DNA of 64,000 nt from Synechococcus sp. MVIR-18-1 (GTDB lineage Bacteria > Cyanobacteriota > Cyanobacteriia > PCC-6307 > Cyanobiaceae). This document shows positions 1-8,396 of this stretch, piece by piece. The notes beneath the pieces were generated by a model. That model saw only the letters and a program-made list of their open reading frames with translations. It was not told where the DNA came from and made no database searches. How positions within the stretch are numbered: the first letter of the stretch is position 1; every line of letters begins with the position of its first letter. The position numbers were made by a program, and so were the translations under genes. Location: assembly GCF_014279835.1 (NCBI RefSeq), contig NZ_CP047942.1, positions 558,001-622,000 on the forward strand, read 5' to 3'.

Positions 1-157
1 GCATTTGATGTATTTATTATCGCTTTACCTGGCTTTTTGTAGTTATTTTGTGTATTTAGTGATCGTTATATAGTGTTCTTGTTTTATTGGCCTGGTTATG
101 GCTTTTTGTAGTGTTGTTCCATGCTTTTCCTTCTTCTTTTGTGATTAGATTGCACGG
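1..157. other. AT-rich intergenic edge with a 14-nt direct repeat
   Basis: No coding region is visible. The stretch is AT-rich and carries the same 14-nt word (tggctttttgtagt) at 30-43 and 99-112. It lies downstream of the mutM stop, so it may hold a transcript end, but no clear stem-loop terminator is seen. Confidence 0.4.
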
Positions 158-1027
158 CTATGTCTGACAGCTAGAGCACCAGTGTGTACTGCGTCCTGCC
201 AGCTTGATTCGCTCGATTGCTTTCCCGCATCTTGGACACGGCTGTCCTGTTCGCCTATAAACCGCCGCTTGTCCTCCGTAATTGCCATTCACGCCTTCTA
301 GATCCCTGAAATCACTAAACGTGGTTCCTCCGGCGCCAATACTTAGCTCCAGGATCTTGATCAGGCATTCCCTGAGTTTGTCTAATTGTTTGCGATTGAG
401 TTGGCCAGCTGCGGTTTCCGGGCGAATGCCCGCAGCAAACAAACTTTCATCGGCATAGATGTTGCCCGTGCCTGCCACGATGGACTGATCCAACAACGCT
501 GCTTTAATGGAGCGTGTGGATCCTTTGAATCGCTCTTGTAAGTATTGCGTTTTGAAGTCTTGGCTAAAGGGTTCGGGTCCCAACTTTTTTAAGCCCGTGA
601 TAATCGACTCCACTGCAATATTGGGTGGGACCCACCACATTTCTGCGAAGCTTCTGAGGTCAACGAAGCGTAATTCTTGCCCCTTTGCATTCCAGAAGCG
701 CACCCGTGTGTGTTTGCAGGGTGGAGTGTCGTTCTCAATCCACTGAAATTGGCCTGTCATGCGTAAGTGGACTCCCCAGTATCCAGCGTTCTCTTCAGGA
801 GAATCTGGTTTGGATAATCCAGGACGATGCAGTTCTGCGTAGAGGTACTTTCCTCTTCTCGTCCAATCGCCAACGCGGCAATTGACGAGTCCTGACTCAA
901 AGCACTCTGGTCCGCCAGGACTTGCAATCGCCCTGTCCCGGCACACTTCAAGATCGCTGATGACGAATTGATCGAGACGATTCGCTAGTCCACGCCGAAC
1001 CGTCTCAACTTCTGGGAGTTCGGGCAA
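158..1027 (-). CDS. mutM: Formamidopyrimidine-DNA glycosylase (Fpg/MutM)
   Basis: Base-excision repair glycosylase/AP lyase that removes 8-oxoguanine and formamidopyrimidines. The protein has 289 residues, the usual family length. It begins MPELPEVETVRRG, so after Met removal Pro is the catalytic N-terminal nucleophile, followed by the conserved Glu. A basic hairpin (RRGKYLYAEL, about residues 57-66) holds the conserved Lys. The C-terminus carries a zinc finger with two CxxC pairs (CPRC and CSSC). The start codon is TTG at 1025-1027; it is fixed because the reactive Pro must be residue 2. Its start lies 5 nt after the psaE stop on the same strand, so psaE-mutM is probably co-transcribed, which is a common neighbourhood in marine Synechococcus. 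Confidence 0.95.
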   Translation of the reverse strand: MPELPEVETVRRGLANRLDQFVISDLEVCRDRAIASPGGPECFESGLVNCRVGDWTRRGKYLYAELHRPGLSKPDSPEENAGYWGVHLRMTGQFQWIENDTPPCKHTRVRFWNAKGQELRFVDLRSFAEMWWVPPNIAVESIITGLKKLGPEPFSQDFKTQYLQERFKGSTRSIKAALLDQSIVAGTGNIYADESLFAAGIRPETAAGQLNRKQLDKLRECLIKILELSIGAGGTTFSDFRDLEGVNGNYGGQAAVYRRTGQPCPRCGKAIERIKLAGRSTHWCSSCQT

Positions 1028-1032
1028 CGGCC

Positions 1033-1242
1033 TCAGGCCGGCTCGAGTTCCGCTTGAGCGAAATTATTGGTGTTGATTCCGCCTTCTGATCCGGAAATCC
1101 CGTTGTAGTTCACCTTTTCAAAGCGAACGACCACCGGGTAACGAATACCTGAGGTGTCGATGGACGCCACCGTGCCGACATCGTTGAACCAATAGGACTC
1201 AGGGCGCTTAATGCGCACCTTGTCACCGCGGGAAATAGCCAT
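1033..1242 (-). CDS. psaE: Photosystem I reaction centre subunit IV (PsaE)
   Basis: Peripheral stromal-side subunit of photosystem I that helps dock ferredoxin and supports cyclic electron flow. The 69-residue product starts [20 protein letters not shown] and has the SH3-like fold signature of PsaE ([26 protein letters not shown]). The reading frame is open for eight more codons upstream, but homologues begin at MAISRG, so ATG at 1240-1242 was chosen. It directly precedes mutM (5 nt gap) and is divergent from the hypothetical gene starting at 1350, so its promoter must lie in roughly 1243-1349. Confidence 0.96.
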   Translation of the reverse strand: MAISRGDKVRIKRPESYWFNDVGTVASIDTSGIRYPVVVRFEKVNYNGISGSEGGINTNNFAQAELEPA

Positions 1243-1349
1243 CGCTGCGCAGAAACGTTGATGCAATCCGAGAGTATCGCTGCGTGGTCACAAGATGGAG
1301 AGAGCGTCACAGAATGTCGTTCGCGCCTTGCCAAGATCGCAGCAGCGCC

Positions 1350-2423
1350 ATGGCAGCATCCATCACCACCCCTTCAACTCCGCCTTTGACGAACCAGAGT
1401 CCCGAAGCACCCGCGTTCAATCTCGATCTTCCCGATCCAGAACGGGATGACATCAGCACGATGGAATTCCTGGCTCGTCTGGAGCAGGCTTGGGATGTGT
1501 GCGACAAATTTGATCTACAAACCGAAATTTGGCGTGGTCGCATCCTGAAATCGGTGCGCGATCGAGAAAAACGCGGCGGTGAAGGACGCGGTGCGGGCTT
1601 TTTGCAATGGCTTCGCGAACGGGAAATTAGTAAGACCAGGGCCTATGGATTGATTCAGTTAGCTGAATCGGAGCAAGGTTTGGTTGGTGACGGCTTGCTT
1701 GAACCATCAAGCGTGAACCAGTTTTCAAAACGGGCTTTTCTTGAAACCGCTTTGGCAGCTCCTGAAGTGCAGGTGATGATTGCGGAAGCTGCTAACGAGG
1801 GGCAGGAAATCACCCGCAAGCAGGTGCGCAGGCTTACGGATGATTTCACCTCTGCAACCAGTCCCTTGCTTCCGGATGAAATCCGTCAAAGGGCGCAAGA
1901 GAATTTGCTGCCATCCAAGGTTGTTGCGCCTCTCGTACGCGAATTGTCAAAGCTTCCAGAGCTTCAGCAGGAAGACTTCCGCAAGGTCCTACGCGATGAG
2001 CCGGAACTCGATCGGATCAAGGATGTGACCCATACGGCGCGCTGGATCACCAAAGCCACGGAATCAGGTGTTGCTGTTCGTGCTTTTCAACAGGGGGAAC
2101 TCGACCTGGAGAAAGCGATGCAGGAGGCTCAGCGTCTCGACGCTCTGGGCTTGCTCGCCGATGCCGTAGGCCAGGCGCAGACGCTTGAGGCCGCGGTTCT
2201 CAAGTTGCATACCTCTTGGAGGCGCTTAGGTGGTCTGCATGAACGGCTGTGGGTTGAAAGCGGAAGCAGCACCCCTTACTTACGCGATGTCTTAACAGCG
2301 CTACAAACCTTGAGTGGAGCCACGATGCGGGTGTCGCTTGGGGAACTTGCTGGGGGCAAAAAGGTGAGACTTCAACTTGTTGAGGAGGCTCCTGACCAAC
2401 TGGAGCCTCCGGCGATCCCCTAG
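1350..2423 (+). CDS. Conserved hypothetical protein, mostly helical
   Basis: A 357-residue protein I cannot assign to a named family. From the chosen ATG (MAASITTPSTPP) there is a Pro/Thr-rich N-terminal tail, then a charged helical region (FLARLEQAWDVCDKFDL, about residues 39-55), a segment with WLREREISKTRAYGLIQLAE that resembles a small DNA-binding helical bundle, and a long helical C-terminal half. No signal peptide or membrane segment is visible. The frame is open upstream to a GTG at 1284 and an ATG at 1314, but those residues look non-coding. The gene is divergent from psaE and is followed 50 nt later by recQ on the same strand. A DNA-related role is only a guess. Confidence 0.7.
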   Translation: MAASITTPSTPPLTNQSPEAPAFNLDLPDPERDDISTMEFLARLEQAWDVCDKFDLQTEIWRGRILKSVRDREKRGGEGRGAGFLQWLREREISKTRAYGLIQLAESEQGLVGDGLLEPSSVNQFSKRAFLETALAAPEVQVMIAEAANEGQEITRKQVRRLTDDFTSATSPLLPDEIRQRAQENLLPSKVVAPLVRELSKLPELQQEDFRKVLRDEPELDRIKDVTHTARWITKATESGVAVRAFQQGELDLEKAMQEAQRLDALGLLADAVGQAQTLEAAVLKLHTSWRRLGGLHERLWVESGSSTPYLRDVLTALQTLSGATMRVSLGELAGGKKVRLQLVEEAPDQLEPPAIP

Positions 2424-2473
2424 ATCTAGTGCTCGTTAAGGTGAAGGCACTATCTGTGGAGTGAGGGTGAGCG

Positions 2474-3964
2474 TTGGATCCACTCCTTAAAGCTCTCCAC
2501 AGGCATTACGGCTGGGACTCCTTTCGTTCCGGGCAACGTCCGGTGATCGAAGCCCTGTTAAATGGCCGCGATTGTTTAGCAGTGCTGCCAACAGGAGGCG
2601 GTAAATCACTCTGCTTTCAGCTCCCTGCCTTGGTGCGACAAGGGTTGGTCGTGGTGATTTCTCCACTTGTCGCTCTGATGGATGATCAGGTGTTGCAATT
2701 GCAGCGGCGAGGCATTGCTGCCGCCTGTTTGCACCGCGGGATTCAACCTGAACAACGACGCTTGATTCAGGAGCAGTTATCCGCTGGCTCGTTGCGTCTT
2801 CTCTACCTGGCCCCTGAGCGTCTTCAAGGTGAGGCGGCGAGGGACATGCTCTCTGCGCATGCAAGGGAAGGGCAGTTGGTGGCTTTGGCCGTGGATGAGG
2901 CCCATTGCATCAGCGCTTGGGGTCATGATTTTCGGCCCGATTACAGACGTCTTGGTCAGCTTCGGGCCCTGTGCCCGGGTGTTCCGCTCGTTGCCTTGAG
3001 TGCAACTGCAGCCCCAAGGGTGCGTGCCGACATTCTCCGTTTGCTTGGGTTATGCAAACCGCTCATCCAGGTGTCGTCGGCACAACGCAGCAACCTCCAC
3101 TACACGATGCGGCGGCGTCCGAGCGATCCACTCCCTGATGTTTTGGAGGCCCTGAAGCAGTCACGGGGTGCCACCTTGATCTATGCAAGGACCCGTCGTT
3201 CTGTGGAGCTCTGGGCAGAACGCTTGCAATCCCAGGGAATTCCGGCGATTACCTATCACGCGGGACTGGAGGTGGAGCGCCGTGAGGAGGCTCTAAGGCA
3301 TTTCTTGGAAGCTGATGCGCCGGTGTTGGTCGCCACGGTGGCGTTCGGGATGGGCGTTGACCGCTCGGACGTGGGGTTGGTGTTGCATTTGGATTTGCCT
3401 GCGACCCCGGAGGGGTACCTCCAGGAATCAGGTCGCGCTGGACGCGATGGCAGACCGGCCCATTGCCTTGTCTTGTTTTCGCCTGGAGACCGAACCAGCT
3501 TGGGCTGGGCGATGCAGTCCAGCTTGCGTCGCGCGGCTGAAGCCAAGGCGTCCGACGATGACGTTTGGCGTGTGGAGTTTTCACAGCAGCAATTGAGGCG
3601 GATGGAGGCCGTTGCTGAGGGAGAGAGTTGCCGTGAGCAAGCTTTGCTTCTCTCGGTGGGGGAGCTGACATCTCCTTGCGGCCGCTGTGATCGTTGCCTG
3701 GCTGATGTGCGTGCCAAGGATTGGTCAGATCGTGCCCAAGAATTACTGGAGGTGATCGATGCCGGACAGGGAGCAGACATCCGCAGCTTGACCGAAAGAT
3801 TGCGGAAGCTTGATGGCAGCGAAGAGCGTTGGGGTTGGCTTGCGCGCAGACTCGTGCAAGAGGAGCTCATTCGTGAGAGCAATGATGGAGCCCAACGCTT
3901 GTCGTTAAGGGATAGCGGCAGACAATTCCTGCATACCCCTTGGCCTTTGCATTACGCGGCTTGA
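2474..3964 (+). CDS. recQ: ATP-dependent DNA helicase RecQ family
   Basis: Superfamily 2 3'-5' helicase for recombination and fork repair. Of 496 residues, the N-terminal part has motif 0 (FRSGQRPVIEALL), Walker A (LPTGGGKS, near residue 40) and the DEAH box (AVDEAHCISAWGHDFRPDY). The second RecA lobe shows TLIYARTRR, ATVAFGMGVD and the arginine finger region QESGRAGRDG. A four-Cys RecQ zinc-binding site follows (CREQ, then CGRC and DRC). It is shorter than the E. coli enzyme, and I see no HRDC domain. A stop lies two codons upstream of TTG 2474, and no other Met precedes the catalytic motifs, so TTG is the start. It converges with the LysM gene at 3994. Confidence 0.92.
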   Translation: MDPLLKALHRHYGWDSFRSGQRPVIEALLNGRDCLAVLPTGGGKSLCFQLPALVRQGLVVVISPLVALMDDQVLQLQRRGIAAACLHRGIQPEQRRLIQEQLSAGSLRLLYLAPERLQGEAARDMLSAHAREGQLVALAVDEAHCISAWGHDFRPDYRRLGQLRALCPGVPLVALSATAAPRVRADILRLLGLCKPLIQVSSAQRSNLHYTMRRRPSDPLPDVLEALKQSRGATLIYARTRRSVELWAERLQSQGIPAITYHAGLEVERREEALRHFLEADAPVLVATVAFGMGVDRSDVGLVLHLDLPATPEGYLQESGRAGRDGRPAHCLVLFSPGDRTSLGWAMQSSLRRAAEAKASDDDVWRVEFSQQQLRRMEAVAEGESCREQALLLSVGELTSPCGRCDRCLADVRAKDWSDRAQELLEVIDAGQGADIRSLTERLRKLDGSEERWGWLARRLVQEELIRESNDGAQRLSLRDSGRQFLHTPWPLHYAA

Positions 3965-3993
3965 CCGCGGCTTCTGCAAAGCATCAGCTTGGC

Positions 3994-5052
3994 TTAGGCG
4001 GTTTTGATACAGCGATCCTTCACCAGGTCCTTCTCAAAATTGGTCTGCGGGGCGATCCAGCTTTTCCATGCACCATCAGAACTGGTGACATTGATTTTGC
4101 GTGCGGAGCAGTTCACCGCGACGTACAGAGGCTTGCCTTCGCTGTTCAAGGTTGGGGCCACCATGCTGCCGCCCATGGATTGCCAGTTGCTCCAGTCCAC
4201 TTGAAGTGGGCCGTACGTGCGCCATGCCGCGGGTTTGGCCGCCACTGCTTGGGTTGGAGTTGTCTTGGCTGGAGCCGCTTTTTTAGGAGCTGTCTTCGTG
4301 ACAGCCGTTTTGACCTGAACCGGCTTGGCCTGAACTGGCTTGGTTTGAACCGGCTTGGTTTGAACCGTCTTGGTCGGTTGGCTCGCCGTTGCAGTGAGAA
4401 CGGGCTTTGCTTCTGGTGTGCTGCTGGTTTGCAGCGATGTGCTGACCAATTCGGTGGAACTGGTATCCCGCAGCATCAACTTGGTCCCAATCGTCACCTT
4501 GTTGGGGTCATTGATGGTGTTGAGATCAATTAGAGAGGCCACGGGAACCTCATAGGCGCGAGCGATCTGGGTGAGGGTCTGACCTCTGGCCACGGTGTGA
4601 GAGGTGGCGCTTGGATTGGCTTTGATCGGCGTGGGCTTGGCCTTCGCTACTGGCTTTGGTTTGGGAAGCACGGCCGTGGTGGGCAGCTTCAACGTTTGGC
4701 CAAGCTCAACATGATCGGCGCTTTGAAGGCTATTGATGGCGATCAGATCCCTTGAACTGACGCGATATCGAGCTGCAATTCCACCGAGGGTGTCTCCCCC
4801 TTTTACGGTGTGACGTCCTTGGCCAGCGCTGACAACGCCCCTGGCACCACTGGGCAAACGCAACGTTTGCCCCACTTCCACATGGTTGGAATTACGGATT
4901 CCATTGGCTCTCATCAAGCGTTCAACCGAGACGCCGTAGCGATCAGCGAGCCCGGAGATGGTGTCTCCTGATTTGACTGTGATCGATGCCGCGCCCGCTT
5001 GAAGGGGCATCAATGCCGACAGGGTTAGGGCGGCGGCAACAATGCTTCGCAT
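3994..5052 (-). CDS. Secreted LysM-repeat peptidoglycan-binding protein
   Basis: Probable exported cell-wall protein of 352 residues. The start at ATG 5050-5052 gives a clear signal peptide (MRSIVAAALTLSALMPLQAGA). Three LysM modules follow, at about residues 23-66 (ITVKSGDTISGLADRYGV), 78-122 (HTVKGGDTLGGIAARYRV) and 150-195 (HTVARGQTLTQIARAYEV). A low-complexity Lys/Pro/Val/Thr linker contains five-residue repeats. The last 70 residues (from WRTYGPLQVDW) form a compact domain with two Cys that I do not recognise. The frame extends 35 codons upstream, but that extension would bury the signal peptide. No catalytic peptidase or amidase motif is seen, so it probably binds rather than cuts murein. 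Confidence 0.85.
   Translation of the reverse strand: MRSIVAAALTLSALMPLQAGAASITVKSGDTISGLADRYGVSVERLMRANGIRNSNHVEVGQTLRLPSGARGVVSAGQGRHTVKGGDTLGGIAARYRVSSRDLIAINSLQSADHVELGQTLKLPTTAVLPKPKPVAKAKPTPIKANPSATSHTVARGQTLTQIARAYEVPVASLIDLNTINDPNKVTIGTKLMLRDTSSTELVSTSLQTSSTPEAKPVLTATASQPTKTVQTKPVQTKPVQAKPVQVKTAVTKTAPKKAAPAKTTPTQAVAAKPAAWRTYGPLQVDWSNWQSMGGSMVAPTLNSEGKPLYVAVNCSARKINVTSSDGAWKSWIAPQTNFEKDLVKDRCIKTA
4315..4374 (-). repeat. 15-nt tandem repeats encoding KPVQx pentads
   Basis: About four copies of a 15-nt unit in the linker of the LysM gene, encoding KPVQT/KPVQA/KPVQV pentapeptides. Copies differ at a few bases. Such repeats can change linker length by slippage between strains. Confidence 0.75.
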
Positions 5053-5146
5053 GCTTCTTTCTGTGCTGGGCGAAAGATAAGGTGTCTGGCCCAACTCGCC
5101 AGTCCCTCGCGCGAATTCATTTGTATTGGTTGATTTGGAGCGATGT

Positions 5147-6547
5147 TCAGCCCACAAAACGGCGAAATATTGCAGGATTCAACGTGTAGGGCGGGTAGCG
5201 GTGACGAATGTCGAGAAAAAAGGGTCGGCTCAGCACTGAACGTGCGTGGGAGAAGGTTTGAAAGCCGGCTTCTGCTTGATAGCTGCCCATACCACTGGGC
5301 CCCACTCCACCGAATGGCAATTCCGGAACTCCCTTTTGCATCACCACGTCGTTGAAGCAAACCCCACCTGAACTGGTGCGCTTCAGAACCGCGCTTTGGT
5401 CGTTGTGATCCCCGCCAAAGAGATAAATGGCTAATGGTTTGTCTTGCTGTTGGATGCGTGTGATGGCCTCATCCAAGGTCTTCACTGTCATTAGTGGCAA
5501 TAAAGGGCCAAAGATTTCCGCTTCCATTAAGGGGTCTTGATCGCTTTGGACCTCAATCAGGGTGGGTGCGATCTTGCGGCGTTGGCGGCAGCATTCGCCT
5601 CCAAACAGGATCCGTCCCTCGGCTCGAGCAGTGGCTAGCAGGCCTTCAAGATGTTGAAAATGTCGATCGTGGATTAAGGAGCTGAGATCAGCAGAAGCGA
5701 GTGGTTCATCTCCATAAAGATTGCGGCGCTCCTCTTTCAATGCCTTTACGAGGCGATCTCGGATGCTGGTTTGAACCAGGAGGTGGTCAGGGGCGATGCA
5801 GGTTTGTCCTGCATTAATCCCCTTGCCCCAGATCAAGCGGCGGGCGGTGACGGCAAGGTCGGCACTATCGAGCACGACAGCAGGATTTTTGCCTCCAAGC
5901 TCCAGCGTGACAGGAGTGAGGTGACGGGCGGCACCGGCCAGCACCTTGGCTCCAATCGTTCCGCTACCGGTAAAGAAAATGTGGTCAAAGCCAAGGTCCA
6001 CGAGAGCTGCCGCGGTGGATCCATCCCCGTTCACCACTCTCACCACATCACTGGGGAATCCCTCTGTGATGAGGCGCGTGATCAGGGCTGCTGCGGCAGG
6101 GGCATGCTCCGAGGGTTTCAAGACAACGCTGTTTCCCGCCGCAAGGGCACTAATCAGGGGCTGGAGCGTGAGCATGAAGGGGTAGTTCCACGGCCCGATC
6201 ACGAGCACACAGCCCAAGGGCTCTCGGATGAGTTGGGCCCGCCCTGGCCGTTGCATGATCGGCACGGGGATGTGTCGAGGCCGCATCCAGGCCTTGAGTC
6301 GCCGCCGGGTGATTTTTAATTCTTGAAGCAAAGCCACGATTTCAAACATCCCCTCGAGCTCTGGCTTGGCGAGGTCGATACGAAGGGCTTGGAGAATGTC
6401 TGATTCATGGCGATCAAGCAGGTCGCTCAGACGTTTTAATTGCAAGCGCCGCCAAGCTTCCGGTCGGGTTTGACCCGAGACGACAGTGGCGCGAAGGGTC
6501 TTTAAATCAGCAGCTTGAAAGGCCTCGTTGGGGGAGGAGCTGACCAT
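5147..6547 (-). CDS. Aldehyde dehydrogenase, class-3/fatty-aldehyde type
   Basis: NAD(P)+-dependent aldehyde oxidation to the carboxylic acid. The protein has 466 residues, the short form typical of class-3 and fatty-aldehyde dehydrogenases. Visible motifs are the cofactor region (GPWNYPFMLTLQPLISALAA, LKPSEHAP), the Gly-rich FTGSGTIGAKV, the general base Glu in TLELGGKNPAVV and the nucleophile Cys in GINAGQTCIAPDHLL. The C-terminal NPFGGVGPSG-type loop appears as LPFGGVGPSGMGSY. Related cyanobacterial enzymes act on fatty aldehydes in alkane metabolism, but substrate cannot be read from sequence. It is divergent from the GH13 gene at 6660, with about 110 nt between the starts. Confidence 0.9.
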   Translation of the reverse strand: MVSSSPNEAFQAADLKTLRATVVSGQTRPEAWRRLQLKRLSDLLDRHESDILQALRIDLAKPELEGMFEIVALLQELKITRRRLKAWMRPRHIPVPIMQRPGRAQLIREPLGCVLVIGPWNYPFMLTLQPLISALAAGNSVVLKPSEHAPAAAALITRLITEGFPSDVVRVVNGDGSTAAALVDLGFDHIFFTGSGTIGAKVLAGAARHLTPVTLELGGKNPAVVLDSADLAVTARRLIWGKGINAGQTCIAPDHLLVQTSIRDRLVKALKEERRNLYGDEPLASADLSSLIHDRHFQHLEGLLATARAEGRILFGGECCRQRRKIAPTLIEVQSDQDPLMEAEIFGPLLPLMTVKTLDEAITRIQQQDKPLAIYLFGGDHNDQSAVLKRTSSGGVCFNDVVMQKGVPELPFGGVGPSGMGSYQAEAGFQTFSHARSVLSRPFFLDIRHRYPPYTLNPAIFRRFVG

Positions 6548-6659
6548 CAGAAGCTGTGGGATCTACGGCCATGCTCGCAGTCCTGATCGATGGATTGCGA
6601 AAGAGGGGATGACGTCGCGGCCGATCGGGGTTAGTACAAGTTGGAATGGTGCCGGCGTG

Positions 6660-8396
6660 ATGACTAAGCAGCAGCCGTGGTGGAACGGTGCCGTCATCTA
6701 TCAGCTGATCGTGCGCAGCTATGCCGATGGCAATGGTGATGGGATCGGTGACTTGCAGGGCCTGGCCAATCGCCTGCCCTATCTCCGTTGGTTGGGTGTG
6801 GAAGCGATTTGGCTCACACCGATTTATCCATCGCCACTGCAAGACGGTGGTTATGACATCACTGACTTCAAGTCCATTCACCCCGAGCTGGGGGATTTAG
6901 CGGCTTTTCATCGGGTCTTGATTGCTGCCCACTCTCAAGGCATCAAGGTGGTGATGGATCTGGTGCTGAATCACACCAGCACGCTCCATCCTTGGTTTCA
7001 ACGTGCCCGTTGGGCTCCAGAAGGTAGTCCGGAGCGGGATGTGTATGTCTGGAGCGATGACCCCAAGCGCTACGCAGATGCTCCAGTGCTGTTTCGCCAT
7101 TTCGAGTCTTCGAACTGGGAATGGGATGAGGTGGCGCAGCAGTACTACCTCCACCGTTTTTTACGCCATCAACCCGATCTCAATTACGACAGCCCACTCG
7201 TGCAAAAGGAGATGCTCGATGTGGTGGATTTTTGGATTGAGCGAGGCGTAGACGGTTTCCGTCTCGATGCGGTTCCCTTTCTTTTTGAAGCCGAGGGATC
7301 TCGTTGTGAGGGCTTGCCTGAAACCCATGAATTCCTCAAGCGCTTACGCGCAAGGGTGGATAGCCACGGCAAGGATGTGTTGCTCCTCGCGGAAGCGATT
7401 CAACCGGTGGAGGAGGCTGCTCCCTACCTCGCCGATGACGAACTGCATGGAGCTTTTAACTTCGCCCTAACGGCGCATTTGTTTGCCTCGATTGCCAGCG
7501 GAACGGTAGAGGCCTTGCGCGATTGCTTGCAGGCAGCTCAGAACGCTGTGGGTGGCTGTAGGTGGGCCTTGCCGCTACGCAATCACGATGAGCTTTGGCT
7601 TGGCGATGGCCATCTGGTTCCAGAGGATGTGATTCAAACGATCCGAGCCGGATTGCATCAGGGGCAGGGGCATTGGCTGAACTGGGGCATCAACCGGCGT
7701 CTTGCTCCTTTGCTCAATGGTGATCCTGGTTCCAACCGAGTGATGCATGCTCTGCTCTACAGCCTTCCAGGACTTCCGTGCCTCTATTACGGAGATGAGC
7801 TGGGAATGGGGGATTGGCCGGGTCTGCGCGACCGCGATCCGAACCGCACTCCGATGGCCTGGACGCCGGGACGGAATGGTGGGTTTTCGACCGCTCCCGA
7901 CCCTCTGTTGGTGTTGCCACCGATCACGGCTCCCGGATACGACTACCGGGTGGTGAACGTGGAGGTTCAGAAGCAACTGCCTGGTTCGCTTCTGAATTGG
8001 CATCGGCGCATGCTCACCTGCCGCAAGCTGCTTCCAGCCCTCCGCAATGGCGACTTTGAGCTATTGGACTGTGCCCACCCTGGGGTGATCGTGTACGTGC
8101 GCACGAACGCCACCATGACGGTGATGGTGGCTGCCAATCTCTCCGCCGCTGGGGCATCGTTTCGCCTCGATCTGAGCCGATGGTCTGGCGAACGCACCCG
8201 AGAGGTGCTGTGGGGGTGTGACTTCCCACCTGCCGATGTCGATTGGTTTGTGTACCTCGCCGCCCATGGGTTCAGCTGGTGGTTGATCGGCGAAGTGGAA
8301 GAAACAGACAGCAGCAGCGAGGACTCCGGGGTTCAGGAGGACAAGTTCAGTCCTGCTCCTTCTGGAGTCTTGGGATCTCCCACTCCCGCCTCTTGA
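6660..8396 (+). CDS. GH13 glycosyl hydrolase, trehalose-synthase/amylase-like
   Basis: A 578-residue alpha-glucan-active (beta/alpha)8 enzyme. Conserved GH13 regions are DLVLNHTS (region I, residues 100-107), GFRLDAVPF (region II, nucleophile Asp203), LLLAEAIQ (region III, acid/base Glu245) and LRNHDELW (region IV, Asp310). The N-terminal NGDGIGDLQGL and DGGYDITDF resemble trehalose synthase and oligo-1,6-glucosidase-like members; there is no fused maltokinase domain. The acidic tail after residue 560 is probably disordered. The frame is open upstream to TTG 6528, but similarity starts at WWNGAVIYQL, so ATG 6660 was chosen. Its 3' end overlaps the convergent glpD by 64 nt. The exact substrate (maltose/trehalose, sucrose or a glucoside such as glucosylglycerol) is not determined. 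Confidence 0.88.
   Translation: MTKQQPWWNGAVIYQLIVRSYADGNGDGIGDLQGLANRLPYLRWLGVEAIWLTPIYPSPLQDGGYDITDFKSIHPELGDLAAFHRVLIAAHSQGIKVVMDLVLNHTSTLHPWFQRARWAPEGSPERDVYVWSDDPKRYADAPVLFRHFESSNWEWDEVAQQYYLHRFLRHQPDLNYDSPLVQKEMLDVVDFWIERGVDGFRLDAVPFLFEAEGSRCEGLPETHEFLKRLRARVDSHGKDVLLLAEAIQPVEEAAPYLADDELHGAFNFALTAHLFASIASGTVEALRDCLQAAQNAVGGCRWALPLRNHDELWLGDGHLVPEDVIQTIRAGLHQGQGHWLNWGINRRLAPLLNGDPGSNRVMHALLYSLPGLPCLYYGDELGMGDWPGLRDRDPNRTPMAWTPGRNGGFSTAPDPLLVLPPITAPGYDYRVVNVEVQKQLPGSLLNWHRRMLTCRKLLPALRNGDFELLDCAHPGVIVYVRTNATMTVMVAANLSAAGASFRLDLSRWSGERTREVLWGCDFPPADVDWFVYLAAHGFSWWLIGEVEETDSSSEDSGVQEDKFSPAPSGVLGSPTPAS

Noticed and set aside
2422-2431. Palindrome ctagatctag after the hypothetical gene
   Set aside because: Too short and without T tail or position evidence to be a terminator or operator.
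6528-6659. N-terminal extension of the GH13 enzyme from TTG 6528
   Set aside because: The added 44 residues overlap the ALDH start and do not resemble a signal or GH13 sequence.
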